From contig NZ_JAJOZS010000016.1 in the NCBI RefSeq assembly GCF_021168555.1, positions 1-51,723 of the forward strand: DNA of 51,723 nucleotides. The letters are read 5' to 3'. The translations under genes and the position numbers were made by a program. Positions 43,546-51,723 of this stretch are shown piece after piece. The DNA comes from Stenotrophomonas sp. MMGLT7 (GTDB taxonomy: Bacteria; Pseudomonadota; Gammaproteobacteria; Xanthomonadales; Xanthomonadaceae). Below the pieces are notes generated by a model that saw nothing but the letters and a program-made list of their open reading frames with translations, was not told the DNA's origin and made no database searches. The first letter of the stretch is position 1. Each line of letters starts with the position of its first letter.

Positions 43546-44729
43546 CACAGCCGCCAGGTCAGGTCGCCGGCCAGGAACGCGCTGCCGAAATCCACCCCGC
43601 GCGAGAACCCCATCGCCTGGAAGCGCTCGCCCATCTCGCTCGGCAGCGTCAGCCGCTTGACCTGCTCGCGCAGGCGCATGCGCCCGACCTCGTCGCTGCG
43701 CTGCTCGGCCTCGGCCAGCAGCGCGTCCAGGCCGCAGCCGAGCAGGAAACTGGCCTGGGTGCAGTAGCCGGCCAGGTCGAAGCCGGCGCCGGTGCCGGCC
43801 TCGGCCAGCGCGGTGAAGTCGACCGAGGCGGTGATGTCCTGCAGCCCCGGCCAGCGATACAGGCCGTTGTGCACGCGATGGCGGTAGAACGCGCGTATCG
43901 TCCCCTCGCTGCGCTGCGGCAGGTAGTACTCGCGGCGCGGATAGCCGTAGTCCACGAACAGCATCGCGCCGTTGCGCAGCCCGCCGGCCACCGCCTGCAC
44001 CCAGTACGGCAGTTGCGGCAGCAACTCGGAGCGGTAGCCGTCCTCGAAGGGCTGTTCCAGGTAGCGCTCGACGTGGCGGACCGCGGCGGCCAGCAGCGCA
44101 TCGGCCGGCTGTTCGCCGCGGCGGAAACCGCCTTCGCCGTCCACCACCACGGTTTCCTCGAATACCTCGCCCTCGCGCAGGGCGAAGCGCGGCGTCGGCA
44201 GCGCATCGAGCACCTCGTTGGCGAACAGCAGCCCGTCCCACTCGTCCTGGAACGGCCGGTCCAGCCATTCCACCAGGTCGAACAGCGGCGGCACCAGCGC
44301 ACGCCCCAACCGCTCGCGCTGGCGATCGCGCAGGTCGGCGCTGGGCTCGAGGATGGCGTAGCGCCCGGGCAGCGCATCCAGCTCCATCAGCCGCTTGAGC
44401 ATGGTCTCGGCGAAGGCGCCGCTGCCGCCGCCGATCTCCAGCATCCGTGCCTGCGGCCCCAGCTGCTGCAGCACCGGCGCCACCGCGTTGGCCACGGTGG
44501 CGGCGAACAGCGGCCCGATCTCCGGGGCGGTGGTGAAATCGCCGGCATCGCCGAACTTGCTGGCGCCGGCGCTGTAGTAGCCAAGGCCCGGCGCATACAG
44601 CGCCAGCTCCATGAACCGCGAGAACGGGATCGCGCCCTGGCCGGCGGCGATCTCCGCTCGCAGGTGCGCGGCCAGGCGGTCGCTGTGGGCAAGGGCTTCG
44701 TGGTCGGGCGTGGGCAGATCGGCGGGCAT
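43545..44729 (-). CDS. SAM-dependent methyltransferase of the MidA/NDUFAF7 family
   Basis: A 394-residue protein matching COG1565: IPFSRFMELALYAPGLGYYSAG (about 34-55), GDFTTAPEIGPLFAATVA, the SAM-binding LEIGGGSGAFAETML (about 96-110), and LLFANEVLDALPTPRF. The eukaryotic member dimethylates an arginine of a complex I subunit; the bacterial target is not established. The frame remains open upstream of 44729, but MPADLPTP gives the right distance to the first motif. Overlaps the VanZ-like gene and is divergent from the pteridine reductase gene with 166 bases between. Confidence 0.87.
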   Translation of the reverse strand: MPADLPTPDHEALAHSDRLAAHLRAEIAAGQGAIPFSRFMELALYAPGLGYYSAGASKFGDAGDFTTAPEIGPLFAATVANAVAPVLQQLGPQARMLEIGGGSGAFAETMLKRLMELDALPGRYAILEPSADLRDRQRERLGRALVPPLFDLVEWLDRPFQDEWDGLLFANEVLDALPTPRFALREGEVFEETVVVDGEGGFRRGEQPADALLAAAVRHVERYLEQPFEDGYRSELLPQLPYWVQAVAGGLRNGAMLFVDYGYPRREYYLPQRSEGTIRAFYRHRVHNGLYRWPGLQDITASVDFTALAEAGTGAGFDLAGYCTQASFLLGCGLDALLAEAEQRSDEVGRMRLREQVKRLTLPSEMGERFQAMGFSRGVDFGSAFLAGDLTWRL

Positions 44730-44895
44730 GCGGACTGGATCGCTGGGAAGACGTACAGCATAGGCGCTGGGCCGGCCGCGCCGGTAGCTCGGGCGACACC
44801 CGCGTGCGCCCGGCCCTCGCCGACCTGTGCGATCGGCACTTCCCATGGACGCCGGCTGGCCGACAATGCATCCAGGCACATCGAGAAGACATCCC

Positions 44896-45633
44896 ATGCC
44901 CGACAACGCTCCCGTGGTGCTGGTCACCGGCAGCGCGCGCCGCATCGGCGCAGCCATCTGCACCCACCTGCATGCGCACGGCTTCCGCGTGGCCATGCAC
45001 GGCTTCAGTTCCGGCGACGCGCTGGCCGCGCTGGCCGCACAGGCCGACGCGCGGCGGCCGCACAGCGCGGCGGCGCTGCACGCCGACCTGCGCGAGGCCG
45101 ACGCGCCGCAGCGCCTGGTCGATGAGGTCCTGCACCGGTTCGGCCGGCTCGACGCGCTGGTCAACAACGCCTCCAACTTCTTCCCCACGCCGGTCGGCGA
45201 GGCCACGCCGCAGCAATGGGACGCGTTGTTCGCGGTCAATGCCCGCGCGCCGTTCTTCCTGATGCAGGCCGCCGCACCGCACCTGCGCGAACGCAACGGC
45301 GCGGTGGTCAACCTGACCGACCTGCATGCCGGGCGGCCACGCCGCGACTATCCGATCTACAGCGCCGCCAAGGCCGCACTGGCCATGCTGACCCAGGCCA
45401 TGGCGCTGGAACTGGCGCCCGAGGTGCGGGTGAACGCGATCGCCCCCGGCGCGATCCTGTGGCCGCAGCCGGAACCGCCCGAGGCGGCCTGCCAGGCGCT
45501 GCTGGCGCGCACCCCGCTGGCGCGCATCGGCACCGTCGAGGAAGTCGCCGAAGCCGTGCGCTGGCTGCTGCAGGACGCCGGCTACATCACCGGCCACACC
45601 CTCGCGCTGGACGGGGGGCGCCGGCTGACATGA
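44896..45633 (+). CDS. Pteridine reductase, SDR family (FolM-like)
   Basis: A 245-residue short-chain dehydrogenase that should reduce dihydropterins or dihydrofolate with NADPH. The nucleotide motif is TGSARRIGAAI, which carries the Arg of the pteridine-reductase TGxxxRxG pattern in place of the usual SDR glycine; NNAS and YSAAK (active site) follow, and the C-terminus GHTLALDGGRRL is typical. The ATG at 44896 has GAGAAG nearby. It is convergent with folK, 58 bases away, so two folate-related genes lie together. Confidence 0.88.
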   Translation: MPDNAPVVLVTGSARRIGAAICTHLHAHGFRVAMHGFSSGDALAALAAQADARRPHSAAALHADLREADAPQRLVDEVLHRFGRLDALVNNASNFFPTPVGEATPQQWDALFAVNARAPFFLMQAAAPHLRERNGAVVNLTDLHAGRPRRDYPIYSAAKAALAMLTQAMALELAPEVRVNAIAPGAILWPQPEPPEAACQALLARTPLARIGTVEEVAEAVRWLLQDAGYITGHTLALDGGRRLT

Positions 45634-45691
45634 GTGGCTTACGCGGCCGACGTGCGGCGTATCCGGGCTTGCTCCGGGGCGTTGCCTCGAC

Positions 45692-46177
45692 CTACAGCGG
45701 CACCGCGTCGAAATGCAGCCCATGGTCCGGGTGCCCGCGCCACAGCTCGGCCAGCGTGCGGCCGCTGAGCGGATCGACGAAACCCGGCGCGATCTCCGCC
45801 AGCGGCCGCAGCACGAAGGCATGCCTGAGTTCCGGCCGCGGGATGCGCAGGTGGCCGGGGCCATCGGCGATGCGGTCGCCATAGAAGACGATGTCCAGGT
45901 CCAGCGTGCGGTCGGCGAAGCGCGGGCCGCTGCGGTCGCGGCCGTGCGCATCCTCGAGCGCATGCAGCCACGAATCGAGCGCGGTCAATCCCATGTCGGT
46001 GTGCAGCGACACTGCGTTGTTCAGGAAATCCGGGCCCTCGAACCCCACCGCCGGCGTGCGGTAGGCCTGCGATACCACGATGTCGTCGCCGAAGCGCTGC
46101 CGCAGCGCCGCCACGGCCTGCCGGAGGTGGTGCCGGGGCTGGAGGTTGCTGCCCAGGCTGAGAAGCACGTTGACCAT
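45692..46177 (-). CDS. folK: Hydroxymethyl-dihydropterin pyrophosphokinase
   Basis: Transfers pyrophosphate from ATP to 6-hydroxymethyl-7,8-dihydropterin in folate synthesis. The 161-residue protein has LLSLGSNLQPR at the N-terminus, QAYRTPAVGFEGPDFLNNAV, GRDRSGPRFADRTLDLDIVFYGD (substrate and Mg2+ binding, with the RTLDLDI acidic pair) and IPRPELRHAFVLRPLAEIAP. Length and motifs are standard HPPK. Confidence 0.95.
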   Translation of the reverse strand: MVNVLLSLGSNLQPRHHLRQAVAALRQRFGDDIVVSQAYRTPAVGFEGPDFLNNAVSLHTDMGLTALDSWLHALEDAHGRDRSGPRFADRTLDLDIVFYGDRIADGPGHLRIPRPELRHAFVLRPLAEIAPGFVDPLSGRTLAELWRGHPDHGLHFDAVPL

Positions 46178-46276
46178 GCGTTATTGCGACATGCGGCGCC
46201 GGCAACGTCAACCTTCACGGCGCACCGCAGCGCCCTTCCAAGGCGCAAATCCGGTCCAGCCACAAGGGAGCAACCC

Positions 46277-46343
46277 GTAGGAGCGACTTCAGTCGCGATC
46301 GGGCTCTACCGGTAGAGCCCATCGCGACTGAAGTCGCTCCTAC
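46277..46343. repeat. GTAG palindromic repeat
   Basis: A 67-base palindrome nearly identical to the copy at 25540-25607, with GTAGGAGCGACTTCAGTCGC and its complement around GGGCTCTACCGGTAGAGCCC. It lies between folK and the proteasome-like gene, which diverge from it. Confidence 0.93.
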
Positions 46344-46421
46344 GGCGGGCTCTGCCGCCCACGCCTAGCCAAGCCACGGTCGCGGCGCATAGAATCGGGG
46401 CGCATTCCAGACGGCAGCCTC

Positions 46422-47246
46422 ATGACTTATTGCGTCGGCATCGAAGTGGACGAAGGCCTGGTCTTCGCCGCAGACACCCGCACCAACGCCTCGCTGGACG
46501 ATGTCCGCGTGCACGGCAAGCTGCATACCTTCGAGTATCCCGGCCAGGCGGTGTTCGCCATCATGTCCGCCGGCAACCTGGGAACCACGCAGCTGGCGAT
46601 CTCGCGGCTGCGCCGCGACGCCGAACAGCAGGCGCCGCGCAGCCTGCGTTCGTTCCGCCACCTGTTCGAGGTGGCCGAGTACGTCGGCGAGGTGCTGGTG
46701 GCCAGCCAGACCCGGTTCAACGACGATTCGCACCACCAGGGCGTCAACACCCAGGCCACGCTGATCCTGGGCGGGCAGATCGCCGGCGAGCGTCCGGGCC
46801 TGTACATGGTCTATTCGCTCGGCAACGCGATCTCCGCATCGGCGGAGACGCCCTATCTGCAGATCGGCGAATCCAAGTACGGCAAGCCGATCCTGGACCG
46901 CATCGTGCGCCCGGAGATGAAGCTCGAGGACGCCGCCCGCACCGCGCTGGTGTCGCTGGACTCGACCATCCGCTCCAATCTCTCGGTCGGCCTGCCGATC
47001 GACCTGGCGCTGATCCGCACCAACGACCTGCGCGTGACCGAGCGCATGCGCCTGGAAGCGGACACGCCGCTGTACGCCGAGATCCACGACACCTGGTCGC
47101 GCAAGCTGGAGAACGCGGTGCGCACCCTGCCCCGCTTTCCCTGGGAGCCGGCCCTGCCCGAGAGCGACAGCGAAGCGCGGCTGCCGCCGCTGCCGCCGCG
47201 GGTGGTGCGCCGCGACCCGGGCGACCAGAGCTCGCAGCAGCAATAG
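46422..47246 (+). CDS. Proteasome-type protease homologue (Anbu/BPH, COG3484)
   Basis: A 274-residue Ntn-hydrolase-fold protein of the ancestral beta-subunit group. After Met removal Thr2 (MTYCVGIEVDEGLVFAADTRTN) becomes the N-terminal residue expected of proteasome beta subunits. FAIMSAGNLGTTQ, GVNTQATLILGGQI and SLDSTIRSNLSVGLPIDL are typical Anbu segments. It differs from HslV (about 180 residues) in length and in its C-terminal tail. Anbu genes are often accompanied by transglutaminase-like, alpha-E and ATP-grasp genes; none are seen here. Peptidase activity is uncertain in the family. Confidence 0.88.
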   Translation: MTYCVGIEVDEGLVFAADTRTNASLDDVRVHGKLHTFEYPGQAVFAIMSAGNLGTTQLAISRLRRDAEQQAPRSLRSFRHLFEVAEYVGEVLVASQTRFNDDSHHQGVNTQATLILGGQIAGERPGLYMVYSLGNAISASAETPYLQIGESKYGKPILDRIVRPEMKLEDAARTALVSLDSTIRSNLSVGLPIDLALIRTNDLRVTERMRLEADTPLYAEIHDTWSRKLENAVRTLPRFPWEPALPESDSEARLPPLPPRVVRRDPGDQSSQQQ

Positions 47247-47289
47247 GCCGGGGTAACGCCCCCGACGCCCGCAAGCCCTGATAACCCCA

Positions 47290-47312
47290 CCCCGCGCGTC
47301 GCACGCGCGGGG
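47290..47312. terminator. Two-way hairpin terminator
   Basis: CCCCGCGCGT, three-base loop CGC, ACGCGCGGGG: a perfect ten-base stem. It lies in the 70-base gap between the convergent Anbu and hybrid-kinase genes, five bases from the latter's stop codon. Confidence 0.72.
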
Positions 47313-47316
47313 CCGA

Positions 47317-48840
47317 CTACGGTACGACCTCCAGCGCATGCGCCACCGCGCGGAACACGCGGTGCATCTCCAGCGGCTTGCTCAGGATGTGGACCGCGAT
47401 CTCGTCGGGGAAGTGTTCGCGCTCCAGCGGCGCGGCCGGATCCTCCATCACGATCGCCGGACCGCGATAGCCCTGCTCGCACAGGCTGAACAGCAGGCTC
47501 ACCGCCGACAGCAGGATGATGTCGCTGTCCACGATCACCAGGTCCGGCAGCGCGTCCTTGCGCACGTGGCGCAGCGCGGCGGCGCCATCGGCAGCCAGCG
47601 TCGGCTGGTAGCCCTGGCTGGACAGCGCATTGCCCAGCAGCGACAGCTGGGTGGCCTCCCCGTCGATCACCAGCAGGCGCTGGCCGCTGCCGGACGGCGA
47701 GGCGACGCTCTCCTCGACCACCACCGGCGCCGCGCCCTTCATCGGCAGCACCAGGTCGAAGCGGGTGCCGTGCCCGGGATGGCTCTCCACGAGCATCTTG
47801 CCGCCGTAGTTCTCGACGATGCGCTTGCACGAGCTCAGGCCGAGCCCGGTGCCGTCGGCCTTGGTGGTGAAGAACGGCGTGAACAGGCGCGCCAGGGTCT
47901 TCTCGTCCATGCCGATGCCGGTGTCGCTCACGCTGAGCTGCAGGCGCGCGCCATTGACCTCGTCGGCGGCAAGCTCGCGGGCGCCGAACACCAGTTCGCC
48001 GCCGCGCGGCATCGCCTGGATGGCGTTGAGCCCGAGGTTGAGCAGGCACTGCTGCAGCTCGGTGAAGTTGGCCTCGATCGCCAGCCCCGGGGCCACCGGC
48101 TCCAGCTTCAGCGTGACCCCGCGCGGCAGGCTGCTGGTCAACAGCATCTGCACCGCCTGGAACAGGTGCTCGATGGAGATGCGTTCGCTGCTCTTGCGCG
48201 AGCCGCGCACGAACGACAGCATCGACTCGGCCATCTCGTGGCCGCGGCGGCCGCACTCGGAGATCACGTTGGCGAGCTGGCGCAGCTGCGGATCGTCGGT
48301 GCGGCCGTTGAGCAGGTCCGGCACGATCAGCAGCGGCTGCAGGATGTTGCGCAGATCGTGGCTCAGGCCGGCGGCCAGCAGCGCCATGCTCTCCAGCCGC
48401 TGCGCCCGCATCAGCTCGCCTTCCACGCGCTGGCGCTCGGCTTCGTTGCGGGACTCGCGGATGGCGCGGGCCACCGCCGAGGGCAGGCGCCGGGGGTTGT
48501 GCTTGATGATGTAGTCGTTGGCGCCCTCGCGCAGCGCCGCCACCGCGGTCTCCTCGCCCATCGTGCCGGACACGAAGATGAACGGCGTGGCCGTGCTGCC
48601 GGCACGCACGATCGCCAGCGCGTCGTGGCCGGAGAAGCCGGGCATGCTCAGGTCGGACAGGACGATGTCCGGGGTGTAGCGCTCCAGCGCGTCGCGCAGG
48701 CCCTGCTCGTTCTCCACCCGCTCGAAGCTGGCGTTCAGGCCGGACTCGAGCAACTGGTCGCACAGCAGCTCCGCGTCCTCCGGCGAATCCTCCACCAGCA
48801 GCACGCGGATCGGGCCTAGGTCGGGACCGTTCTTGGGCAT
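47317..48840 (-). CDS. Hybrid regulator REC-histidine kinase-REC
   Basis: A 507-residue cytoplasmic signalling protein. An N-terminal receiver (about 10-130, phospho-acceptor Asp63 in LSDLSMPG) is followed by a dimerisation/phospho-acceptor helix with His161 in GLSHDLRNIL, an ATPase domain (NLGLNAIQAM N-box; DTGIGMD G1; FFTTKADGTGLGLSSCK) and a C-terminal receiver (about 385-505) whose acceptor is probably in VIVDSDII but which lacks the usual MPxxDG pattern. No membrane or sensor domain is present, so input probably comes through the first receiver from the linked kinase. Starts six bases after the single-domain receiver gene. Confidence 0.9.
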   Translation of the reverse strand: MPKNGPDLGPIRVLLVEDSPEDAELLCDQLLESGLNASFERVENEQGLRDALERYTPDIVLSDLSMPGFSGHDALAIVRAGSTATPFIFVSGTMGEETAVAALREGANDYIIKHNPRRLPSAVARAIRESRNEAERQRVEGELMRAQRLESMALLAAGLSHDLRNILQPLLIVPDLLNGRTDDPQLRQLANVISECGRRGHEMAESMLSFVRGSRKSSERISIEHLFQAVQMLLTSSLPRGVTLKLEPVAPGLAIEANFTELQQCLLNLGLNAIQAMPRGGELVFGARELAADEVNGARLQLSVSDTGIGMDEKTLARLFTPFFTTKADGTGLGLSSCKRIVENYGGKMLVESHPGHGTRFDLVLPMKGAAPVVVEESVASPSGSGQRLLVIDGEATQLSLLGNALSSQGYQPTLAADGAAALRHVRKDALPDLVIVDSDIILLSAVSLLFSLCEQGYRGPAIVMEDPAAPLEREHFPDEIAVHILSKPLEMHRVFRAVAHALEVVP

Positions 48841-48846
48841 CGCGCC

Positions 48847-49287
48847 TTACTCTTCCTCTGGCGATTCGTTGATCACGGCCCAGAACGTACCAAGCGTCTT
48901 GACCGCATTGAAGAACTGGTCGATGTCCACCGGCTTGACCACGTAGGCGTTCACGCCCAGGTCCCAGCTGCGCGCCAGGTCGCTTTCCTCGCGCGAGGAG
49001 GACAGGATCACGATCGGCATGCGCTTGAAGGTCTCGTCCTTGCGGATCTCGGTGAGCACTTCCAGGCCGTCCATGCGCGGCATCTTGATGTCCAGCAGCA
49101 GCACCGCCGGCAGGCCCTCGGGACGATCGGCATGGGCGCCGCGGCGCAGCAGGTAGTCCATCGCCTCCACGCCGTCCTCGACGTGGACGATGGGATTGGC
49201 GAGGCGGGCCTCGCGCAGGGCGTCGACGGCCATCTCGGCATCGGCCGGGCTGTCTTCGGCAAGCAGGATGGTGCGGATCGCGGTCAT
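48847..49287 (-). CDS. Single-domain response regulator, Rcp1-like
   Basis: A 146-residue receiver with no output domain. Motifs: AEDSPADAEM (acidic pocket, 10-19), phospho-acceptor Asp66 in LLLDIKMPRMDG, ILSSS switch Ser and VKPVD Lys-Pro. The long form with EDGVEAMDYLLRRGAHAD is the Rcp1 type often paired with phytochrome-like kinases. Its ATG overlaps the stop of the sensor kinase gene (ATGA), and the hybrid kinase gene follows six bases later, so it can act as a shuttle between the two. Confidence 0.93.
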   Translation of the reverse strand: MTAIRTILLAEDSPADAEMAVDALREARLANPIVHVEDGVEAMDYLLRRGAHADRPEGLPAVLLLDIKMPRMDGLEVLTEIRKDETFKRMPIVILSSSREESDLARSWDLGVNAYVVKPVDIDQFFNAVKTLGTFWAVINESPEEE

Positions 49288-51110
49288 ACAGTCGGCTCGT
49301 TTGAGGGCGCATCGAGCGCCGAGGGAAGAATGAAGTGGAAGCACGCGCCCTTGTCGGGCTCGGCCTCGGCCCAGATGCGGCCGCCGTGCCGGGTCAGCAC
49401 GCGGCGCACGCTGGCCAGGCCGATGCCGGTGCCGACGTACTCGCTGGCCTTGTGCAGGCGCTGGAACACGCCGAACAGCTTGCCGGCATAGGTCATGTCG
49501 AAACCGGCGCCATTGTCGCGCACGCTGAACATGTGGCTGCCGTCGGGCTGCTGCTGGTAGTCGACCTCGATCACGGCCACGTCGCGCTTGGCGCTGTACT
49601 TGACCGCGTTGCCCAGCAGGTTGAGCCAGACCTGCCGCATCATGTTCTCGTCGGCGACGATGATCGGCAGCGGCGCGATGCGCCATTCCACGCGGTGCCC
49701 GCCCTGCTCCGCGTCCTCGTGCAGGTTGGAGTCGAGCACCGCGCGCGTCTCGGACACCACCGACTGCATGTCCACCGCCTGCATGCGCAGCGCACTGCGG
49801 CCCAGGCGTGAATACACCAGCAGGTCGTCGATCAGCGTGGCCATGCGCTGGGCGGAACTGCCGATCACCTGCAGGTAGTGCGTGGCCTTCTCGTCGGCGC
49901 TGTCGGCCAGGTGACGCGCCAGCTTGTCGGCGAAACCGGCCACGTGGCGCAGCGGCGCGCGCAGGTCGTGCGAGACCGAGTAGCTGAACGCCTCCAGTTC
50001 GCGGTTGACCTCCGATATCTGGTCGATCTTGCCCTCGAGCTGCCGGTTGAGCTGCTCGATCTGCTGCTTCGCGGCCTTCTGCAGGGTGACGTCGCTGACC
50101 GTCATCAGCACCACCTGGTCCTCGCTGTCGGGCAGGGGCATGCGCCGGGCATTGATCAGCATGGTGCGCGGCACGCCGTCCACGCCGACCTGCTCGTGCT
50201 CGAAGTCCCACAGTTCGCGGCCGCGCAGCAGCACGTCCGCCAGCCGCTGGTGGATCGTCGGATCGCTCCAGGCTCCGTTGCCGACCTGCTCCAGATCGAT
50301 CTCGCCGGCGTCCTCCTTCATTCCGTACAGTTCGGCGAAGGCGTTGTTGTACAGCACCACGTTCTGCTGGCCGTCGAGCAGCACGATGGGCTCGCGCACC
50401 GTCTGCAGCACCGCCGTGGCGCGGGCACTGGCGCGCAGCGACTGTCGCTCGGCATCCAGGCGCTGGCCCATCTGGCGTTGCAGCAGCCAGGTCACCCAGC
50501 CCAGCAGCAGCAGCTGCACGAACATCGCCAGCCAGCCCAGGACAGCGGCCCAGCCGCGAAGTTCCTCGGCACGTTTGGTGCGCTCGGTCAGCAGTTGCTG
50601 CTCGTGGGCCAGGATCTCCTCGGTGAGGTCGCGGATCGGGTAGCGCGTGGTCATCTCCACGGTCAACGCCCGGGCCCGGGCGGAATCGGAAGTGGCGGAG
50701 AGTTCGCGCGCCAGGTCCAGGCGCCGGGTCACGGTGGCCTGCAGGCGGCCGATCCTGATCTGCTGCCCGGGGTTGTCGCGGGTCAGCCAGGCGATGTGCT
50801 CCAGCCCCGGGCCCAGCGACTTCTCGGCCTGCTCCATTCTCTGGGTCAGGATGGGGAGTCGTTCACCCTGTGCCAGCGCCAGGGCAGCGGCTTCGATATC
50901 GCGGATGTCGGCGGCCATGCGCTGCACGGCGGCCTTCACTTCCTGGGTGTGGGCCACCCAGTCCGAGGCATTCAGGCTTTCCCGCGTCATCTGCCGCAGC
51001 AGCAGGAACGGCACGACGACGATCAGGAAGACCGCCAGCGCCAACACGGGCAGGCGCAACCGGCTCCACAGGCCATCGGTGGCTGGCTTCGAATCCAAGG
51101 GTCCCCTCAT
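49284..51110 (-). CDS. Membrane sensor histidine kinase (two TM, PAS, HisKA, HATPase)
   Basis: A 608-residue kinase. Membrane segments at about 20-40 and 190-212 frame a mainly helical periplasmic domain of CHASE3-like appearance. A PAS domain (about 235-345: VLQTVREPIVLLDGQQNVVLYNNAF) and a coiled coil precede the HisKA region with the phospho-acceptor His in SYSVSHDLRAPLRHVAGFAD. The ATPase domain has NLLGNAVKYS (N-box), DNGAGFD (G1) and GTGIGLASVRRVL (G2). The HisKA sequence is like that of phytochrome kinases but no chromophore domain is present. First gene of a three-gene phosphorelay; signal unknown. Confidence 0.92.
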   Translation of the reverse strand: MRGPLDSKPATDGLWSRLRLPVLALAVFLIVVVPFLLLRQMTRESLNASDWVAHTQEVKAAVQRMAADIRDIEAAALALAQGERLPILTQRMEQAEKSLGPGLEHIAWLTRDNPGQQIRIGRLQATVTRRLDLARELSATSDSARARALTVEMTTRYPIRDLTEEILAHEQQLLTERTKRAEELRGWAAVLGWLAMFVQLLLLGWVTWLLQRQMGQRLDAERQSLRASARATAVLQTVREPIVLLDGQQNVVLYNNAFAELYGMKEDAGEIDLEQVGNGAWSDPTIHQRLADVLLRGRELWDFEHEQVGVDGVPRTMLINARRMPLPDSEDQVVLMTVSDVTLQKAAKQQIEQLNRQLEGKIDQISEVNRELEAFSYSVSHDLRAPLRHVAGFADKLARHLADSADEKATHYLQVIGSSAQRMATLIDDLLVYSRLGRSALRMQAVDMQSVVSETRAVLDSNLHEDAEQGGHRVEWRIAPLPIIVADENMMRQVWLNLLGNAVKYSAKRDVAVIEVDYQQQPDGSHMFSVRDNGAGFDMTYAGKLFGVFQRLHKASEYVGTGIGLASVRRVLTRHGGRIWAEAEPDKGACFHFILPSALDAPSNEPTV

Positions 51111-51267
51111 CTGCGTTGACGTGGCCTATTCTCACCCAAATGCTGAATGCTACAGATGAAGCATTCAGCTCATCGCCACGGGCGAGCAACGCTCGATGCC
51201 GTCCGATGAATAGGGACGGCACATCTTAAGGGTAATGCGTCGAATGTGGGATAAGCCGCAGCGGGGA

Positions 51268-51594
51268 TCAGCGGCCCATCCGCTGCTGCGCCACCGCCCA
51301 TGCGGGCAGGCCGGCGCGGGCCAGCAGGAAATCTGCATGCCGGTAGACGCGCTCGGCGCCCTCGGCCGGCAACGTGACCACGCATGCATCGAGCATGCGC
51401 GAGAAGCGGCGCCAGAAAGTCGCCTCGTCCAGGCTTTCGGCGAGCAGCAGCCACAGCGCCGTTTCCAACTGCGTCATCGCCGCCTCCACCTCGTCGTTCG
51501 TGGCGGGCGCAGGACCGTCGGATCCATCGTTGAACCGAAGCTTGCGCACGGCGACGGGCAGGACACGCACGGCTGATTCCGCGTACAGCTTCAT
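51268..51594 (-). CDS. Hypothetical protein
   Basis: A 108-residue soluble, mixed-charge protein beginning MKLYAESAVRVLPVAVRKLRF; predicted mostly helical after residue 30 (EVEAAMTQLETALWLLLAESLDEATFWRRFSRMLDAC). I recognise no family. The start at 51594 follows a purine-rich GGGAAGAAGAAG; an in-frame ATG at 51618 would add eight residues (MPREEEVP). It is separated from the sensor kinase by 157 bases. Confidence 0.6.
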   Translation of the reverse strand: MKLYAESAVRVLPVAVRKLRFNDGSDGPAPATNDEVEAAMTQLETALWLLLAESLDEATFWRRFSRMLDACVVTLPAEGAERVYRHADFLLARAGLPAWAVAQQRMGR

Positions 51595-51669
51595 GGGCAC
51601 TTCTTCTTCCCTTGGCATGGTCAGGCAAGGCAGTCGTTGCCGGGCCGTTCGATCAGCGTACGTCGGTCG

Positions 51670-51723
51670 GGGGCGGGGGGGCCCCGGGGGGGCGGGCGCC
51701 CCCCCCCGCGAGAGGGAGGGGGG
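51670..51723. other. G/C homopolymer tail, probable assembly artefact
   Basis: The last ~54 bases are almost only G and C runs, with GGGGGGG, CCCC and CCCCCCCCC blocks unlike anything else in the window. They look like low-quality bases at a contig end and should not be annotated as biology. Confidence 0.7.

Noticed and set aside
46422-47246. HslV protease
   Set aside because: Too long, no HslU gene beside it, and the MTYCVGI start with a C-terminal tail fits Anbu.
51670-51723. Terminator-like G/C hairpins at the window end
   Set aside because: The homopolymer composition is unlike the rest of the sequence and typical of poor contig-end base calls.

Overview
The window is about 70% G+C, gene-dense and free of rRNA, tRNA, CRISPR or phage signals. 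Gene content (TonB-dependent receptors of the Xanthomonas/Caulobacter type, a nagA/nagB-II/nagR/nagP/nagQ/nagX GlcNAc locus, tandem dsbA, GTAG palindromic repeats) points to a gammaproteobacterium of the Xanthomonadaceae/Lysobacteraceae; I cannot fix the genus.

Layout. 1-9.2 kb is housekeeping: gshA (-), a VIT-type metal transporter, an AraC regulator, an exported metallo-beta-lactamase-fold protein, engB (-), a dihaem cytochrome c4, two DsbA-like proteins (the second a lipoprotein) and an EEP-family phosphatase/nuclease. 9.2-9.9 kb is a Phd/PIN toxin-antitoxin pair that looks broken by single-base frameshifts in both genes. 10.3-18.3 kb holds a TonB-dependent receptor (-), a lytic transglycosylase, a small membrane protein, cca and an S41 peptidase (-).

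18.9-43.1 kb is an amino-sugar utilisation island. The minus-strand block reads TonB receptor > GH89 alpha-N-acetylglucosaminidase > nagX > nagQ > nagP > nagR > nagB-II > nagA. The plus-strand block reads a GlcNAc-kinase-like glucokinase > TonB receptor > GH20 hexosaminidase. Next to these lies a peptidoglycan-sugar module: namZ (exo-N-acetylmuramidase, -), an exported double-SIS protein resembling MurQ/GKRP (+), and an exported serine hydrolase of the beta-lactamase/AmiE type (+). Four copies of a TGACA-N4-TGTCA operator and three sites with an ATTGGTA or ATTGGAT half-site lie upstream of these genes (one TGACA-type copy is upstream of the distant receptor near 13.2 kb), suggesting joint NagR/NagQ control. 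The most interesting proposal is that MurNAc is freed by NamZ, stripped of peptide, and converted to GlcNAc outside the cytoplasm by the exported MurQ-like protein, then enters through NagP and is processed by NagK-NagA-NagB-II.

43.1-51.7 kb returns to general functions: a VanZ-like protein and a MidA-type methyltransferase (overlapping, -), a pteridine reductase and folK (convergent), an Anbu-type proteasome homologue, and a three-gene phosphorelay (membrane sensor kinase, single-domain receiver, REC-kinase-REC hybrid). The last ~60 bases are G/C homopolymer runs that look like a contig-end artefact.
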